A model generated the notes under the pieces. It ran no database searches. It was not told the DNA's origin and saw nothing but the letters and a program-made list of their open reading frames with translations. Positions 26,916 through 35,185 of a stretch of DNA of 64,000 nucleotides are shown here, piece by piece. Position numbers and translations under genes: made by a program. How positions within the stretch are numbered: position 1 is the stretch's first letter; every line of letters begins with the position of its first letter. The stretch spans positions 248,001 to 312,000 of the forward strand of contig NZ_JAGGCS010000002.1 of the NCBI RefSeq assembly GCF_022884085.1. Reading direction: 5' to 3'. This DNA is from Paenirhizobium cremeum. GTDB lineage: Bacteria; Pseudomonadota; Alphaproteobacteria; Rhizobiales; Rhizobiaceae.

Positions 26916-27813
26916 CGATCCTCTCCGCTTCCGGTCGTTCCGTCCGGTTCTCCGTTTCCGGGGAGCCATAGATGACGAAGGGACGCTCGTCGTCGGTGAT
27001 GACCTTGACCTGCCGGCTGTCGGCATCGTCGTGCAATTCGGCGCCGCCGAGCACGAAATGGCGAAGCGCGCCGCCGAAGGCGATCTTGAGGTTCTCTTCG
27101 TTGAAAGTTTCCTCCGTCCGGCCGGATGCGATGACGGTTCCCTTGACGAAAATCGTCCGGTCGCAGAATTCCGGAACGCTGCCGAGATTGTGGGTGGAAA
27201 CCAGCATGACCCGGCCCTCGGCCCTCAGATCCCGCATCAGCGCGATGATCTGTTCCTCGGTGGTGACGTCGACGCCGGTGAAGGGTTCGTCGAGCAGGAT
27301 CACCTGCCCTTCCTGGGCGAGCGCGCGGGCGAGGAAGACACGCTTGCGCTGGCCGCCGGAGAGTTCGCCGATCTGGCGTTTGCGGAAATCGCTCATGCCG
27401 ACGCGGGCAAGCGCCTCGTCCACCATCTGATGATCGCGGCGGCCGGGAATGCGCACGAAATTCATGTGGCCGTAGCGGCCCATCATCACCACGTCCTCGA
27501 CCAGCACGGGAAAGTTCCAGTCGACTTCCTCGGCCTGTGGAACATAGGCGACGAGGTTTTGGCGCAGGGCTTCGCGAACCGGCATTCCGAGTACGGAAAT
27601 CTTGCCGGCCGCCAACGGCACGAAGCCCATGATCGCCTTGAAGATGGTGGACTTGCCGGCGCCATTGACACCGACGAGCGCCGTGATCGTGCCCTTCGGA
27701 ACGGCAAAGCTTGCATGGCGAAGGGCTGTGTGGCCGTTCCGGTAGGTGACGGTGATGTCTTCGGCGCGGATGCCCTCGCGAGTGGCGGCCTTGCCGGAAC
27801 TTCCCATAATCAT
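26908..27813 (-). CDS. sitB: Manganese/iron ABC transporter ATP-binding protein SitB
   Basis: A 301-residue ABC ATPase. Walker A is GVNGAGKST, the Q-loop is [10 protein letters not shown], the signature is LSGGQRKR, Walker B is [12 protein letters not shown], and the H-loop is VSTHNLGSV. The ATG at 27813 overlaps the sitA stop by 4 nt (ATGA). The block [12 protein letters not shown] is typical of Mn/Fe/Zn cluster A-I ATPases. The C-terminal 55 residues are an acidic extension rich in Asp, Glu and Arg beyond the normal fold. It powers SitCD at the cytoplasmic face. Confidence 0.93.
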   Translation of the reverse strand: MIMGSSGKAATREGIRAEDITVTYRNGHTALRHASFAVPKGTITALVGVNGAGKSTIFKAIMGFVPLAAGKISVLGMPVREALRQNLVAYVPQAEEVDWNFPVLVEDVVMMGRYGHMNFVRIPGRRDHQMVDEALARVGMSDFRKRQIGELSGGQRKRVFLARALAQEGQVILLDEPFTGVDVTTEEQIIALMRDLRAEGRVMLVSTHNLGSVPEFCDRTIFVKGTVIASGRTEETFNEENLKIAFGGALRHFVLGGAELHDDADSRQVKVITDDERPFVIYGSPETENRTERPEAERIDD

Positions 27814-28700
27814 TGAGTGAGACCCTTTGCGACGGTGGCGACGGTCACGCGAAGAAGATCGATATAGGTGGGGACGGGGCCATCGGCTTCGCTGAGCGAG
27901 TCGACATAGAGCACGCCGCCGTAAGTCGCGCCGGTTTCGGCGGCGACCTGGCGGGCGGGCTTGTCGGACACCGTGCTTTCGCTGAAGACGACGTGGATAT
28001 TGTGTTCCTTGACCGCATCGACGACGGCGCGCACCTGCTGCGGGGAGCCCTGGCTGTCGGCATTGATCGGCCAGAGGTAGAGTTCCTTCAGGCCGAGATC
28101 GCGGGCGAGATAGGAGAAGGCACCTTCGCTGGTGACCAGCCATCGCCTGTCGGCCGGCAGCGTGTCGATCTCGGCCTTCAGCGGACCGATCTCCGCCTTG
28201 ATCTTCTCGGAATAGGCGGCGGCGTTGGCGGCATAGGTGGCGGCATTGTCCGGGTCGGCGGCACTCAGAGCCTTGCGGATGTTCTCGACATAGATCACCG
28301 CGTTTTCCGGCGACATCCAGGCGTGGGGGTTCGGCTTGCCGTCATAGGCGCCGCCGGAAATGCTCATCGGCTGGATGCCATCGCTGACGACGGCGGAGGG
28401 AACGTCTCCAAGGTTGGCGAGGAATTTCTCGAACCAGCGTTCGAGGTTGAGCCCGTTCCACAGGACGAGGTTCGCGTCGCGGGCCTTCAGGATATCGCGG
28501 GGCGTCGGCTGGTAGTTGTGGATCTCGGCGCCCGGCTTGGTGATGCTTTCGACATCCGCCGCATCGCCCGCAACATTCTTCGCCATGTCGGCAATGACGG
28601 TGAAGGTCGTGATGACCTTGAGCCGGTCGGCCGCGGCCGCCCCTTGAGGCAGAAGGAGCAGGGCGAGCGCCGCCAGCGCGGGGAGGAAGCGTATCGACAT
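27810..28700 (-). CDS. sitA: Manganese/iron-binding periplasmic protein SitA
   Basis: A 296-residue metal-binding protein with a signal peptide to about Ala23. The four family metal ligands are visible: His61 (EIHNYQPTP), His126 (NPHAWMSP), a Glu in [11 protein letters not shown] and an Asp in [10 protein letters not shown]. The His-His-Glu-Asp set fits Mn(II)/Fe(II) and not the three-His set of zinc ZnuA proteins; there is also no His-rich loop. It is the first gene of sitABCD. The promoter region carries two 17-bp palindromes that fit repression by Mur, the rhizobial Mn-responsive Fur homologue. Confidence 0.94.
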   Translation of the reverse strand: MSIRFLPALAALALLLLPQGAAAADRLKVITTFTVIADMAKNVAGDAADVESITKPGAEIHNYQPTPRDILKARDANLVLWNGLNLERWFEKFLANLGDVPSAVVSDGIQPMSISGGAYDGKPNPHAWMSPENAVIYVENIRKALSAADPDNAATYAANAAAYSEKIKAEIGPLKAEIDTLPADRRWLVTSEGAFSYLARDLGLKELYLWPINADSQGSPQQVRAVVDAVKEHNIHVVFSESTVSDKPARQVAAETGATYGGVLYVDSLSEADGPVPTYIDLLRVTVATVAKGLTQ

Positions 28701-28719
28701 TCAGGACTCCGAAAAGTTT

Positions 28720-28736
28720 TTGCGAATAACTCGCAA
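28720..28736. promoter_or_regulatory. Mur-like box 1
   Basis: TTGCGAATAACTCGCAA, a 17-bp near-perfect palindrome, lies just downstream of the sitA -10. It matches box 2 in 14 of 17 positions. Position and sequence fit Mur-responsive sites known upstream of rhizobial sitABCD. Confidence 0.72.
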
Positions 28737-28739
28737 TTA

Positions 28740-28767
28740 AAGGTAACGCGGAATTCCGGCTTGTCAA
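28740..28767 (-). promoter_or_regulatory. sitA promoter
   Basis: On the minus strand, TTGACA (28767-28762), a 16-nt spacer and TACCTT (28745-28740). It lies between the two Mur-like boxes, one abutting the -35 side and one covering the expected start of transcription. Confidence 0.6.
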
Positions 28768-28772
28768 CGCTA

Positions 28773-28789
28773 TTGCGAATTATTTGCAA
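28773..28789. promoter_or_regulatory. Mur-like box 2
   Basis: TTGCGAATTATTTGCAA, a 17-bp palindrome, lies upstream of the sitA -35. Its centre is 53 bp (about five helical turns) from box 1, so dimers would sit on the same face of the DNA. It is also within reach of the promoter of the divergent His-rich gene. Confidence 0.72.
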
Positions 28790-28942
28790 TTAAGAGCGGA
28801 AGGCGCGTCAGGAGTTGGGACGATAGGTGTCAATTGACGAGGATTGTTTCGCCGAGATTAAACCTTCTTCAACAACGTTGTGACAAGTATCGCCTCAGTA
28901 TTGCGTAAAAGAGCGGGGCAACGCGATGTTGGGGTATTCGGC

Positions 28943-30466
28943 GTGAAGGGTATCGGCAAGATCCATATTTCACGCAAGCTGGTCCTCGCATTCGGCGGTG
29001 TGCTGGTGCTGTGCGGCACGACCGGAGCCGCGGCCGTCTATATCGGCGCGGACAAGATCCTCGGCCCCTCCTACGCTCAATTGAACGGCCTTGCCTGCAC
29101 CGAGGTGAAGACCGTCACGGTCAAGAAGAAGGATCGCTTCTGGATCAGGAAATACATCACCACCGCCGAGACCGAGGACGGCCTTGCGCGCGTCAAGACG
29201 GCGCTGCGCGTGGCGAGCGTCATTCACGACGAGATGAAGCCGGACCTGATCCAGGTGGTGGTGCTCGACGCCAAGGGACCGAAGACGGTGCCTGACATGC
29301 GCGGCCGTGCCGTGGGCGCCGATGTTCTCTTCATTTCCGATCCCTCACGCGTGCCGGAATATGCGAGCGGCCAGATGTTCACCGCGCGTTACGTCGACAA
29401 GGCCGCCAATGAAATCGGCCAGTTCTACGGCGAAAAGATCAACCTGACGGAAGACGACATCGGGCAGTTGGTTTCCCGGCTCGACGACCGCGCGGACTGT
29501 GTGAAGCCGGAGGTTGCGACGCCGGATGGGCATGGCGCCGCTTCCGATGGACATGGCGAGGCCAAGCCTGCCGATGGCCATGGGGGCGCCAAAAAGAAGG
29601 ACAAATCGTCGGGTCACGGCGAGACCTCCGGTCATGGGGAAGCGGCTCCCGCCGAAGATCATGGCGCCGAGGTTTCGGCCGAAGGGCATGGCGAGGCCGC
29701 GCCGGAAGGAGCGGAGGGCAAGAGCAAGGGCTGGTTTGCCTCGATCACCGGCATGATCCTCGGTGGCGACGAGCAAGAAGCGGCCACACCCGGTTCGGCA
29801 GATCATGCCGCAGCCCCTGTCGCCGAAGGCGATGCGGGCCATGGTGAACCCGTCACCGAACAGGCCGCAGCCGAAGAGGATTCCGGCCACGGCGCGACGA
29901 AGCCGGTGGCCGCGGAGATGCCGCACGACACGGCGGCCGGAAAACAGGCCAGCGCCCATGGAGCGGAGCCATCCGCTCCGGAGCACGAGGTTGCTTCCGC
30001 CCCGGCCGCTGCCGAAGCGCCGAAAGGCTGGCTCGGCTCCGTCAGCGGAATGATCTTCGGAGAGAAGGAAGCAAAGCCGCTGCCGTTCGGAGGCGCCGGC
30101 CGGAAGATCGTGCCTGCCGAGCAGACGAGTGCTCCCGCACACCCGGAACAACCTGCGGCCGAGAATGGCGCACACGGCGATCAAGCCCATGCGCCGGCCG
30201 TGAAGCCGGACGAGGCAAAGGCGCCGGAAGCCGCCGCGACGGATCACGGGGCCGGCGAGATGAGCACCGAAGCCGATGCGGCGGGCGCCGCCTGGCTTGC
30301 GAAGCTGCGTGCCGTCCCGGTCGAGGCTGCCCCGGACCATGCGCCCGCTGCCGATACGGCAGAGGCACATGGGGAGCAGCCAGCCGAGGTGATTCCGGCG
30401 GAAGACAGCCCCATTCTGCCGCCCAAGGCGAGCGACGCCAAGCCGCAGACGGAAGCCGGTCACTGA
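28943..30466 (+). CDS. Membrane-anchored His-rich protein, divergent from sitA; function unknown
   Basis: A protein of 507 residues from the GTG at 28943. An earlier GTG at 28880 is possible, but its 21 codons have A/T-rich third positions unlike the rest of the gene. One membrane segment lies at about residues 10-36 (KLVLAFGGVLVLCGTTGAAAVYIGA), then a conserved-looking domain of about 150 residues (LACTEVKTVTVKKKDRFW to RLDDRADCVKP), then a 300-residue low-complexity tail. The tail is rich in Ala, Glu, Pro and His, with about 13 HG pairs (DGHG, SGHG, EGHG). A short block KGWxxSxxGMIxG occurs twice in the tail. The tail should be periplasmic. His plus acidic residues suggest metal binding, and the shared control region with sitA fits this. 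No family was recognised. Confidence 0.75.
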   Translation: MKGIGKIHISRKLVLAFGGVLVLCGTTGAAAVYIGADKILGPSYAQLNGLACTEVKTVTVKKKDRFWIRKYITTAETEDGLARVKTALRVASVIHDEMKPDLIQVVVLDAKGPKTVPDMRGRAVGADVLFISDPSRVPEYASGQMFTARYVDKAANEIGQFYGEKINLTEDDIGQLVSRLDDRADCVKPEVATPDGHGAASDGHGEAKPADGHGGAKKKDKSSGHGETSGHGEAAPAEDHGAEVSAEGHGEAAPEGAEGKSKGWFASITGMILGGDEQEAATPGSADHAAAPVAEGDAGHGEPVTEQAAAEEDSGHGATKPVAAEMPHDTAAGKQASAHGAEPSAPEHEVASAPAAAEAPKGWLGSVSGMIFGEKEAKPLPFGGAGRKIVPAEQTSAPAHPEQPAAENGAHGDQAHAPAVKPDEAKAPEAAATDHGAGEMSTEADAAGAAWLAKLRAVPVEAAPDHAPAADTAEAHGEQPAEVIPAEDSPILPPKASDAKPQTEAGH

Positions 30467-30655
30467 GCGCTCGGGGACGCTGCCGGCGCGGTATCCCCGT
30501 AATGCCAAAGACCATGTTCGGCGCTATTCGCCGAAACCGGCCGGATCGCATAAGTCTTTGCGTTCCTTCATAACTTTTTCCTGGACTTCCGACATTGGCG
30601 GCGAAATGCCCGCCGGATATCACTTCCTCTTCGTTTGAACGAAGGGGGAATTGCC

Positions 30656-31519
30656 GTGCGTTTTGCCATTGCCTTTGCGGGGTTGCTGGTTTCCGCCACG
30701 CTCGCATCCGCGAACGATCCATTCGAGGGCAATCCGAGAGGTCGATTGACGGTCAGACTGGAGCTTTCCGGGTCTCACAGGGTCGATATGCCGAACGGTG
30801 TCGAATGGGCGGCAATCGACGCAAAGAGAAGGATGGCGGTGGAGTTCGAGATGGTCGACGTCGGCAATGACGGATTGCCGATCGTTTCGGCGAAGCCTGC
30901 CAGTTCAGAGCTTTCCCCGCAGATGGAGGGGTTGAAAGCCAGGATCGATGCATGCGGTGGCGATCAGGCCTGCCTTGCGCGAACGATGATGGAGTTCGCA
31001 GCCGCGGGCAACGGCGGCAATGTCTTCCAGCAGATGACGGGACAACAGCCGGGACGGTTCCGGAATCTGGCCGGCGACCGTGCCGGCACCTGCGCGAAGG
31101 GAAGCCTGACGGTGGCCGATACGCTGAGCGGTGTCTATATTCCGCCGCCGGAAGCCGCGCGTCCCTATCGGTTCTCCCGCAATGGAAGCCGGACCCTTCC
31201 GGTCGCCGACGAACGTATCATGGATACGCTTTGCGGGGTCGAGATGACCATCGACAAGGCGGCGAATACGATGAGCCTTCGTCTTCCGGTCTCCCTGCCG
31301 GTCGGGATCACGCTCGGGGTCGAGGCGTTTACCGACGAAAAGGCGGTATCGCTGGTCGAGGGAGAACAGTTCCTCACCCTCTACGACCAGCCTTCGGGCA
31401 GTCCCGGCGCCTGGAGCGGATCTGCCGAGATCAGGAGTGTCGGCTCCGCTTCCCACAATTCGGGTCAGGTGAGCGCGGTCCTGCATGGCCGTCTCGAATG
31501 GCATCTTACCATCGATTAG
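30656..31519 (+). CDS. Secreted protein of unknown function
   Basis: A 287-residue protein. The GTG at 30656 has GGGGGA about 7 nt upstream and starts a clean signal peptide (MRFAIAFAGLLVSATLASA, then NDPFEG). An upstream TTG at 30635 is less likely. The mature part has several cysteines (DACGGDQACLA, GTCAKG, TLCGVE) that could form disulfides in the periplasm. No catalytic motif or known domain was recognised. It is followed by a bidirectional terminator shared with lysS. The preceding intergenic region has no obvious operator. Confidence 0.75.
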   Translation: MRFAIAFAGLLVSATLASANDPFEGNPRGRLTVRLELSGSHRVDMPNGVEWAAIDAKRRMAVEFEMVDVGNDGLPIVSAKPASSELSPQMEGLKARIDACGGDQACLARTMMEFAAAGNGGNVFQQMTGQQPGRFRNLAGDRAGTCAKGSLTVADTLSGVYIPPPEAARPYRFSRNGSRTLPVADERIMDTLCGVEMTIDKAANTMSLRLPVSLPVGITLGVEAFTDEKAVSLVEGEQFLTLYDQPSGSPGAWSGSAEIRSVGSASHNSGQVSAVLHGRLEWHLTID

Positions 31520-31580
31520 ACGGCCTGTTTAACCGCTGTTGCCGGGGCACAGGCCAGCAAGACCCAAGCTGGGCCGCGGA

Positions 31581-31612
31581 CAAAAAAGGCGGCCTTAAGC
31601 CGCCTCTCTTTA
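31581..31612. terminator. Bidirectional terminator between the secreted-protein gene and lysS
   Basis: A 7-bp stem AGGCGGC-cttaa-GCCGCCT at 31587-31605. On the minus strand it is followed by six T (strong, serving lysS). On the plus strand it is followed by CTCTTTATT (weaker). Confidence 0.85.
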
Positions 31613-31630
31613 TTCCGGTCCGGGACTGCC

Positions 31631-33127
31631 TCAGTCCGCCTTGTTGCGGCGGGCGGGGAAGAGGATGACGTCGCGGATCGACGGCGCGTTGGTCAGAACC
31701 ATAATCAGGCGATCGATGCCGATGCCGAGACCGCCGGCCGGCGGCATGCCCTGGTCCATGGCGTCGAGGAATTCCTCGTCGAGCGCCTTTTCCTTTTCGC
31801 CGCGGGCGTGGGCCTGGGCAAGCTGCTCGACCATGCGGCTACGCTGTTCTTCGGGATCGTTGAGTTCGGAGAAGGCGTTGCCGAGTTCCCAGCCGTTGAC
31901 ATAGGTCTCGAAACGCTCGACCAGGCGCGGCTCGCCCGGCACTTCCTTGGCGAAGGGCGAGATGTCCTTCGGAAAATGAATGACATGGGCCGGCTGGATG
32001 AGGTCGCCCTCGACGGTTTCCTCGAAGACGAAGGCGAGGCATTCGCCCCAGGTCGCATCCTTCTCGACTTCGAAACCCGCATGGCGGGCGGCGGCGCGCG
32101 CTTCCTCGTCGGTCTTGATGGCGAGGAAGTCGATGCCGGTCTTTTCCTTGACCGCGCCGGGCATCGAGATGCGGCGGAACGGGCCCTTGAAGGACAGGAC
32201 CTTGTCGCCATAGGGCACCTCGGTCGTGCCGTGCAGGCTCACGGCCAGTTCGGAGAACAGCCGCTCGACGAGGTCCATCACGTCCTCGTAGTCGGCATAG
32301 GCCCAGTAGCACTCCATCATGGTGAATTCGGGATTGTGCCGGGTGGAGACGCCTTCGTTGCGGAAGTTGCGGTTGATCTCGAACACCTTGTCGGAGAGGC
32401 CCGAGACCAGCGTGCGCTTGAGGAAAAGTTCCGGCGCGATGCGCAGGAACATGTCCATCTTCAGCGTGTTGTGGTGGGTCTTGAAGGGTTCCGCCGTCGC
32501 GCCGCCATAGACGGTCTGCAGCATCGGGGTCTCGACCTCCATGAAGCCATCGGCCTCCATGAAACGGCGAACGCCGGAGATGATTTTCGAGCGCTGCAGG
32601 AAGCGCAGTTTCGATTCCTCGTTGGTCAGAAGATCGAGATGGCGCTTGCGGTAGCGGATCTCGACGTCGGAGACGCCGTGCCACTTCTCGGGCATGGGCA
32701 GGAGCGTCTTCGTCAGCATGGTGATTTCATGGGCGTTGATGGTCAGTTCGCCACGCTTGGTGCGGCGGACCTGGCCCTTGACGCCGATGATGTCGCCGAG
32801 ATCGATCATCGGCAGCAGCGCGCGGGCGGCCTCCGGAGTCGTATCCTTGTGGGAGAAGATCTGGATCTTGCCCGTCGCGTCGTGCAGGTCCATGAACATG
32901 CCGGAGTTGCGTGAGGAATAGACGCGGCCGGCAACCGTGACGACGTCTTCCGATTCCGTGTCGGGTTCCAGGCCCTCGTATTTCTCGGCCAGTTCCGCAT
33001 TGGTGATCGTACGGTGGAAATGCGCCGGATAAACATCGCCGATCTGCTGGCGCAGCAATGCGAGCTTCTGGCGGCGCACCTCGGTTGCGTCGGAAGAGAG
33101 GGCGGTTTCGTTCTTCGTTTCAGACAT
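31631..33127 (-). CDS. lysS: Lysyl-tRNA synthetase, class II
   Basis: A 498-residue class II aminoacyl-tRNA synthetase that charges tRNA-Lys. The N-terminal OB-fold anticodon-binding domain covers about residues 55-150 (VTVAGRVYSSRNSGMFMDLHD). The catalytic core carries motif 2 (FEINRNFRNEGVSTRHNPEF) and motif 3 (GGLGIGIDRLIMVL). The length is normal for the bacterial enzyme. It lies 41 nt downstream of gltX on the same strand and is probably co-transcribed, and it ends at a strong terminator. It is a housekeeping gene, which suggests this part of the window is chromosomal. Confidence 0.97.
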   Translation of the reverse strand: MSETKNETALSSDATEVRRQKLALLRQQIGDVYPAHFHRTITNAELAEKYEGLEPDTESEDVVTVAGRVYSSRNSGMFMDLHDATGKIQIFSHKDTTPEAARALLPMIDLGDIIGVKGQVRRTKRGELTINAHEITMLTKTLLPMPEKWHGVSDVEIRYRKRHLDLLTNEESKLRFLQRSKIISGVRRFMEADGFMEVETPMLQTVYGGATAEPFKTHHNTLKMDMFLRIAPELFLKRTLVSGLSDKVFEINRNFRNEGVSTRHNPEFTMMECYWAYADYEDVMDLVERLFSELAVSLHGTTEVPYGDKVLSFKGPFRRISMPGAVKEKTGIDFLAIKTDEEARAAARHAGFEVEKDATWGECLAFVFEETVEGDLIQPAHVIHFPKDISPFAKEVPGEPRLVERFETYVNGWELGNAFSELNDPEEQRSRMVEQLAQAHARGEKEKALDEEFLDAMDQGMPPAGGLGIGIDRLIMVLTNAPSIRDVILFPARRNKAD

Positions 33128-33168
33128 TCATTCGTTCCTGTGACGGCCGGTTGCCGATCGAGACTTTC

Positions 33169-34623
33169 TTACTGGGCGCCGACCATCGAGGTCAGCACCT
33201 GCGATGCGACCTTGAGGCGCTGGCGCACGACCGAGCGGCCGAGAAGCGCCATCGAGTCGAACAGCGGCAGCGAGCGGGAACTGCCGGACATCGCCACGAA
33301 GAGCGGCGGGGTGACGACGCGCAGCTTCTTGCCGAGGCGATCGGAAATGTCGCGCAGTTCCTGCTCGATCGTCTCGACGTTCCATTCGAGGATCTTTTCG
33401 AGGTCGAAGGCCACCGTGTTGACGATTTCCAGCGTTTCGGCCGGCGAGGTCTTGAGACCGGCGAAGGAGGCGGGCGTCAGGCCGACGTCGTTCGACAGCA
33501 GGAAGCCCGCGAGCTGTGGCAGTTCGCCGAGCTTGGAGATGCGGCTCTGGGCGAGTTTCAGGCCTTCCGTCAGGCGGTCGTTTTCCGAGGCCCAGTTGAA
33601 GACGCGCGCGAGGAACTCCTCGGGCGTCAGCTTCTCGCGCATCCAGCGGCCGTTCAGCCAGTCGAGCTTCTGCACGTCGAAGATCGCGCCGGCCTTGGAC
33701 AGGTTGTCCGGATCGAACTTTTCGGCAAGCTCGTCCATGTCAAGCATCTCCTCGCCCTCGGCGATCTGGATGAAGAACAGGCCGAGGAAGTTCATCAGCG
33801 CTTCCGGCAGGTAGCCGAGCGCGGAATAATAGGAGATCGAGGTCGGGTTCTTGCGCTTCGACAGTTTGGACTTGTCGGCATTGCGCATCAGCGACAGGTG
33901 CATGAACTTCGGCGGCTCGAGACCGAGATACTTGTAGATCAGGATGTGCTTCGGCACGGAGGCCAGCCATTCCTCGCCGCGGGCGACGTGGGTGATCTTC
34001 ATCAGGTGGTCGTCGACGACGTTTGCCATGTGATAGGTCGGCATGCCGTCGGCCTTGAGCAGGACCTGCATGTCGACGGCTTCCCACGGGATCGAGACAT
34101 CGCCATAGACGCCGTCATGGAAGTCGCAGGAGCCTTCGGTCGGGATCTTCATGCGCACGACGGAGGGTTCGCCGGCTTCCATCCGCTCGATGACCTCCTC
34201 GGCCTTGAGGTTCAGGCAGTGACCGTCATACTTCGGCGGCAGGCCCTTGGCGCGCTGGGCTTCGCGCATCATTTCCAGGCGTTCCGGCGTGCAGAAGCAG
34301 CGGAAGGCATGGCCGTCGCGGACCATCTGCTCGACGAAGGGGCGGTAGATATCCTTGCGCTCGGACTGGCGGTAGGGGCCGTAGGGGCCGCCGACATCGG
34401 GGCCTTCGCTCCATTTCAGTCCCGTCCATTTGAGCGCGTCCAGCACCTTCTGCTCGAATTCCGGCGTCGATCGGGTGGCGTCGGTGTCCTCGATGCGCAG
34501 GATGAACTCGCCGCCCATCTTCTTTGCGAAGAGATAGTTGAAGAGAGCGATGTAGACGGTGCCGACATGCGGCTCGCCGGTCGGGGAAGGTGCGATGCGG
34601 ACGCGAACGCCGGAAGTGCTCAT
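33169..34623 (-). CDS. gltX: Glutamyl-tRNA synthetase, class I
   Basis: A 484-residue class I synthetase. The HIGH-like motif is PSPTGEPHVGT near residue 19, and the KMSKS-like motif is SKLSKRKN near residue 260. The ATG at 34623 starts directly before the Rossmann fold (MSTSGVRVRIAPSPTG); the longer frame upstream is not supported. In alphaproteobacteria that lack glutaminyl-tRNA synthetase, a GluRS also mischarges tRNA-Gln for the GatCAB amidotransferase. Rhizobia often carry two gltX genes, and which one this is cannot be told here. It is likely in an operon with lysS. Confidence 0.96.
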   Translation of the reverse strand: MSTSGVRVRIAPSPTGEPHVGTVYIALFNYLFAKKMGGEFILRIEDTDATRSTPEFEQKVLDALKWTGLKWSEGPDVGGPYGPYRQSERKDIYRPFVEQMVRDGHAFRCFCTPERLEMMREAQRAKGLPPKYDGHCLNLKAEEVIERMEAGEPSVVRMKIPTEGSCDFHDGVYGDVSIPWEAVDMQVLLKADGMPTYHMANVVDDHLMKITHVARGEEWLASVPKHILIYKYLGLEPPKFMHLSLMRNADKSKLSKRKNPTSISYYSALGYLPEALMNFLGLFFIQIAEGEEMLDMDELAEKFDPDNLSKAGAIFDVQKLDWLNGRWMREKLTPEEFLARVFNWASENDRLTEGLKLAQSRISKLGELPQLAGFLLSNDVGLTPASFAGLKTSPAETLEIVNTVAFDLEKILEWNVETIEQELRDISDRLGKKLRVVTPPLFVAMSGSSRSLPLFDSMALLGRSVVRQRLKVASQVLTSMVGAQ

Positions 34624-35185
34624 GGTAACTTGCTCGTGCTGACGTGCGGATGATCCGGGCGCGAAGCGCAGGATCAGCGAATAAGGGAAAATTCTCTGGC
34701 GGAATCCGTTAAAAGGCGTCGCCAAGCGCACCAATTGCCGTATTTTCCGCAGGCAGGCTTAGGCCATATTCAGCCGCAGGCGTCAAGGGAAACTGCGTGC
34801 GCGGCGGATCATGGCAGCCCTGCCGGCAGGGCAAGGCAATATCGTCTCACACTTTTTTCGGCTCTTTCGGAACCAACGGCGTTTTATCTCGTTTCATATT
34901 GCGAATGCGGGTCGTGCCAACCGGACGCGACGGTGATGGGGAACATGGAGATTTTTCCGGTTTCTCTCCGTGGCCAACGAATTGGCAGACGAGCCCCTTA
35001 ATCGTCCGGCCCGTGTTCTCCCCGATCCCCCGCCTGCGAGGCCTGCATCGACGGTGCGGGCCTCTTTTTGAGCTGTTTTCCCGAGAGTATCGCCGGCGAA
35101 AACGGCAGCGCTTTCAATGCTTCATCTCCTTGTCTCCCCACAATCCCCCGACGCAAAACCGGTACCCAACTTCGCTGAAGCTGCC
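34624..35185. other. 562-bp intergenic region with an orphan terminator
   Basis: No ORF with coding character was found. The region should hold the gltX promoter (minus strand, near 34624-34800). On the plus strand there is a terminator-like hairpin at 35037-35070 with no protein gene before it. The stretch from about 34850 to 35070 could encode a small RNA. Nothing else was recognised. Confidence 0.5.
35037..35070 (+). terminator. Orphan rho-independent terminator, possible small RNA end
   Basis: GAGGCC...GGCCTC stem (35038-35043 with 35059-35064) followed by TTTTTG, on the plus strand. The preceding C-rich single-stranded run (TCTCCCCGATCCCCCG) resembles regulatory RNA loops. No plus-strand gene lies upstream within the region. 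Confidence 0.5.

Noticed and set aside
28880..28942. Upstream GTG as start of the His-rich protein
   Set aside because: There is no ribosome binding site and the 21 codons are A/T-rich in third position, unlike the rest of the gene. It cannot be fully excluded.
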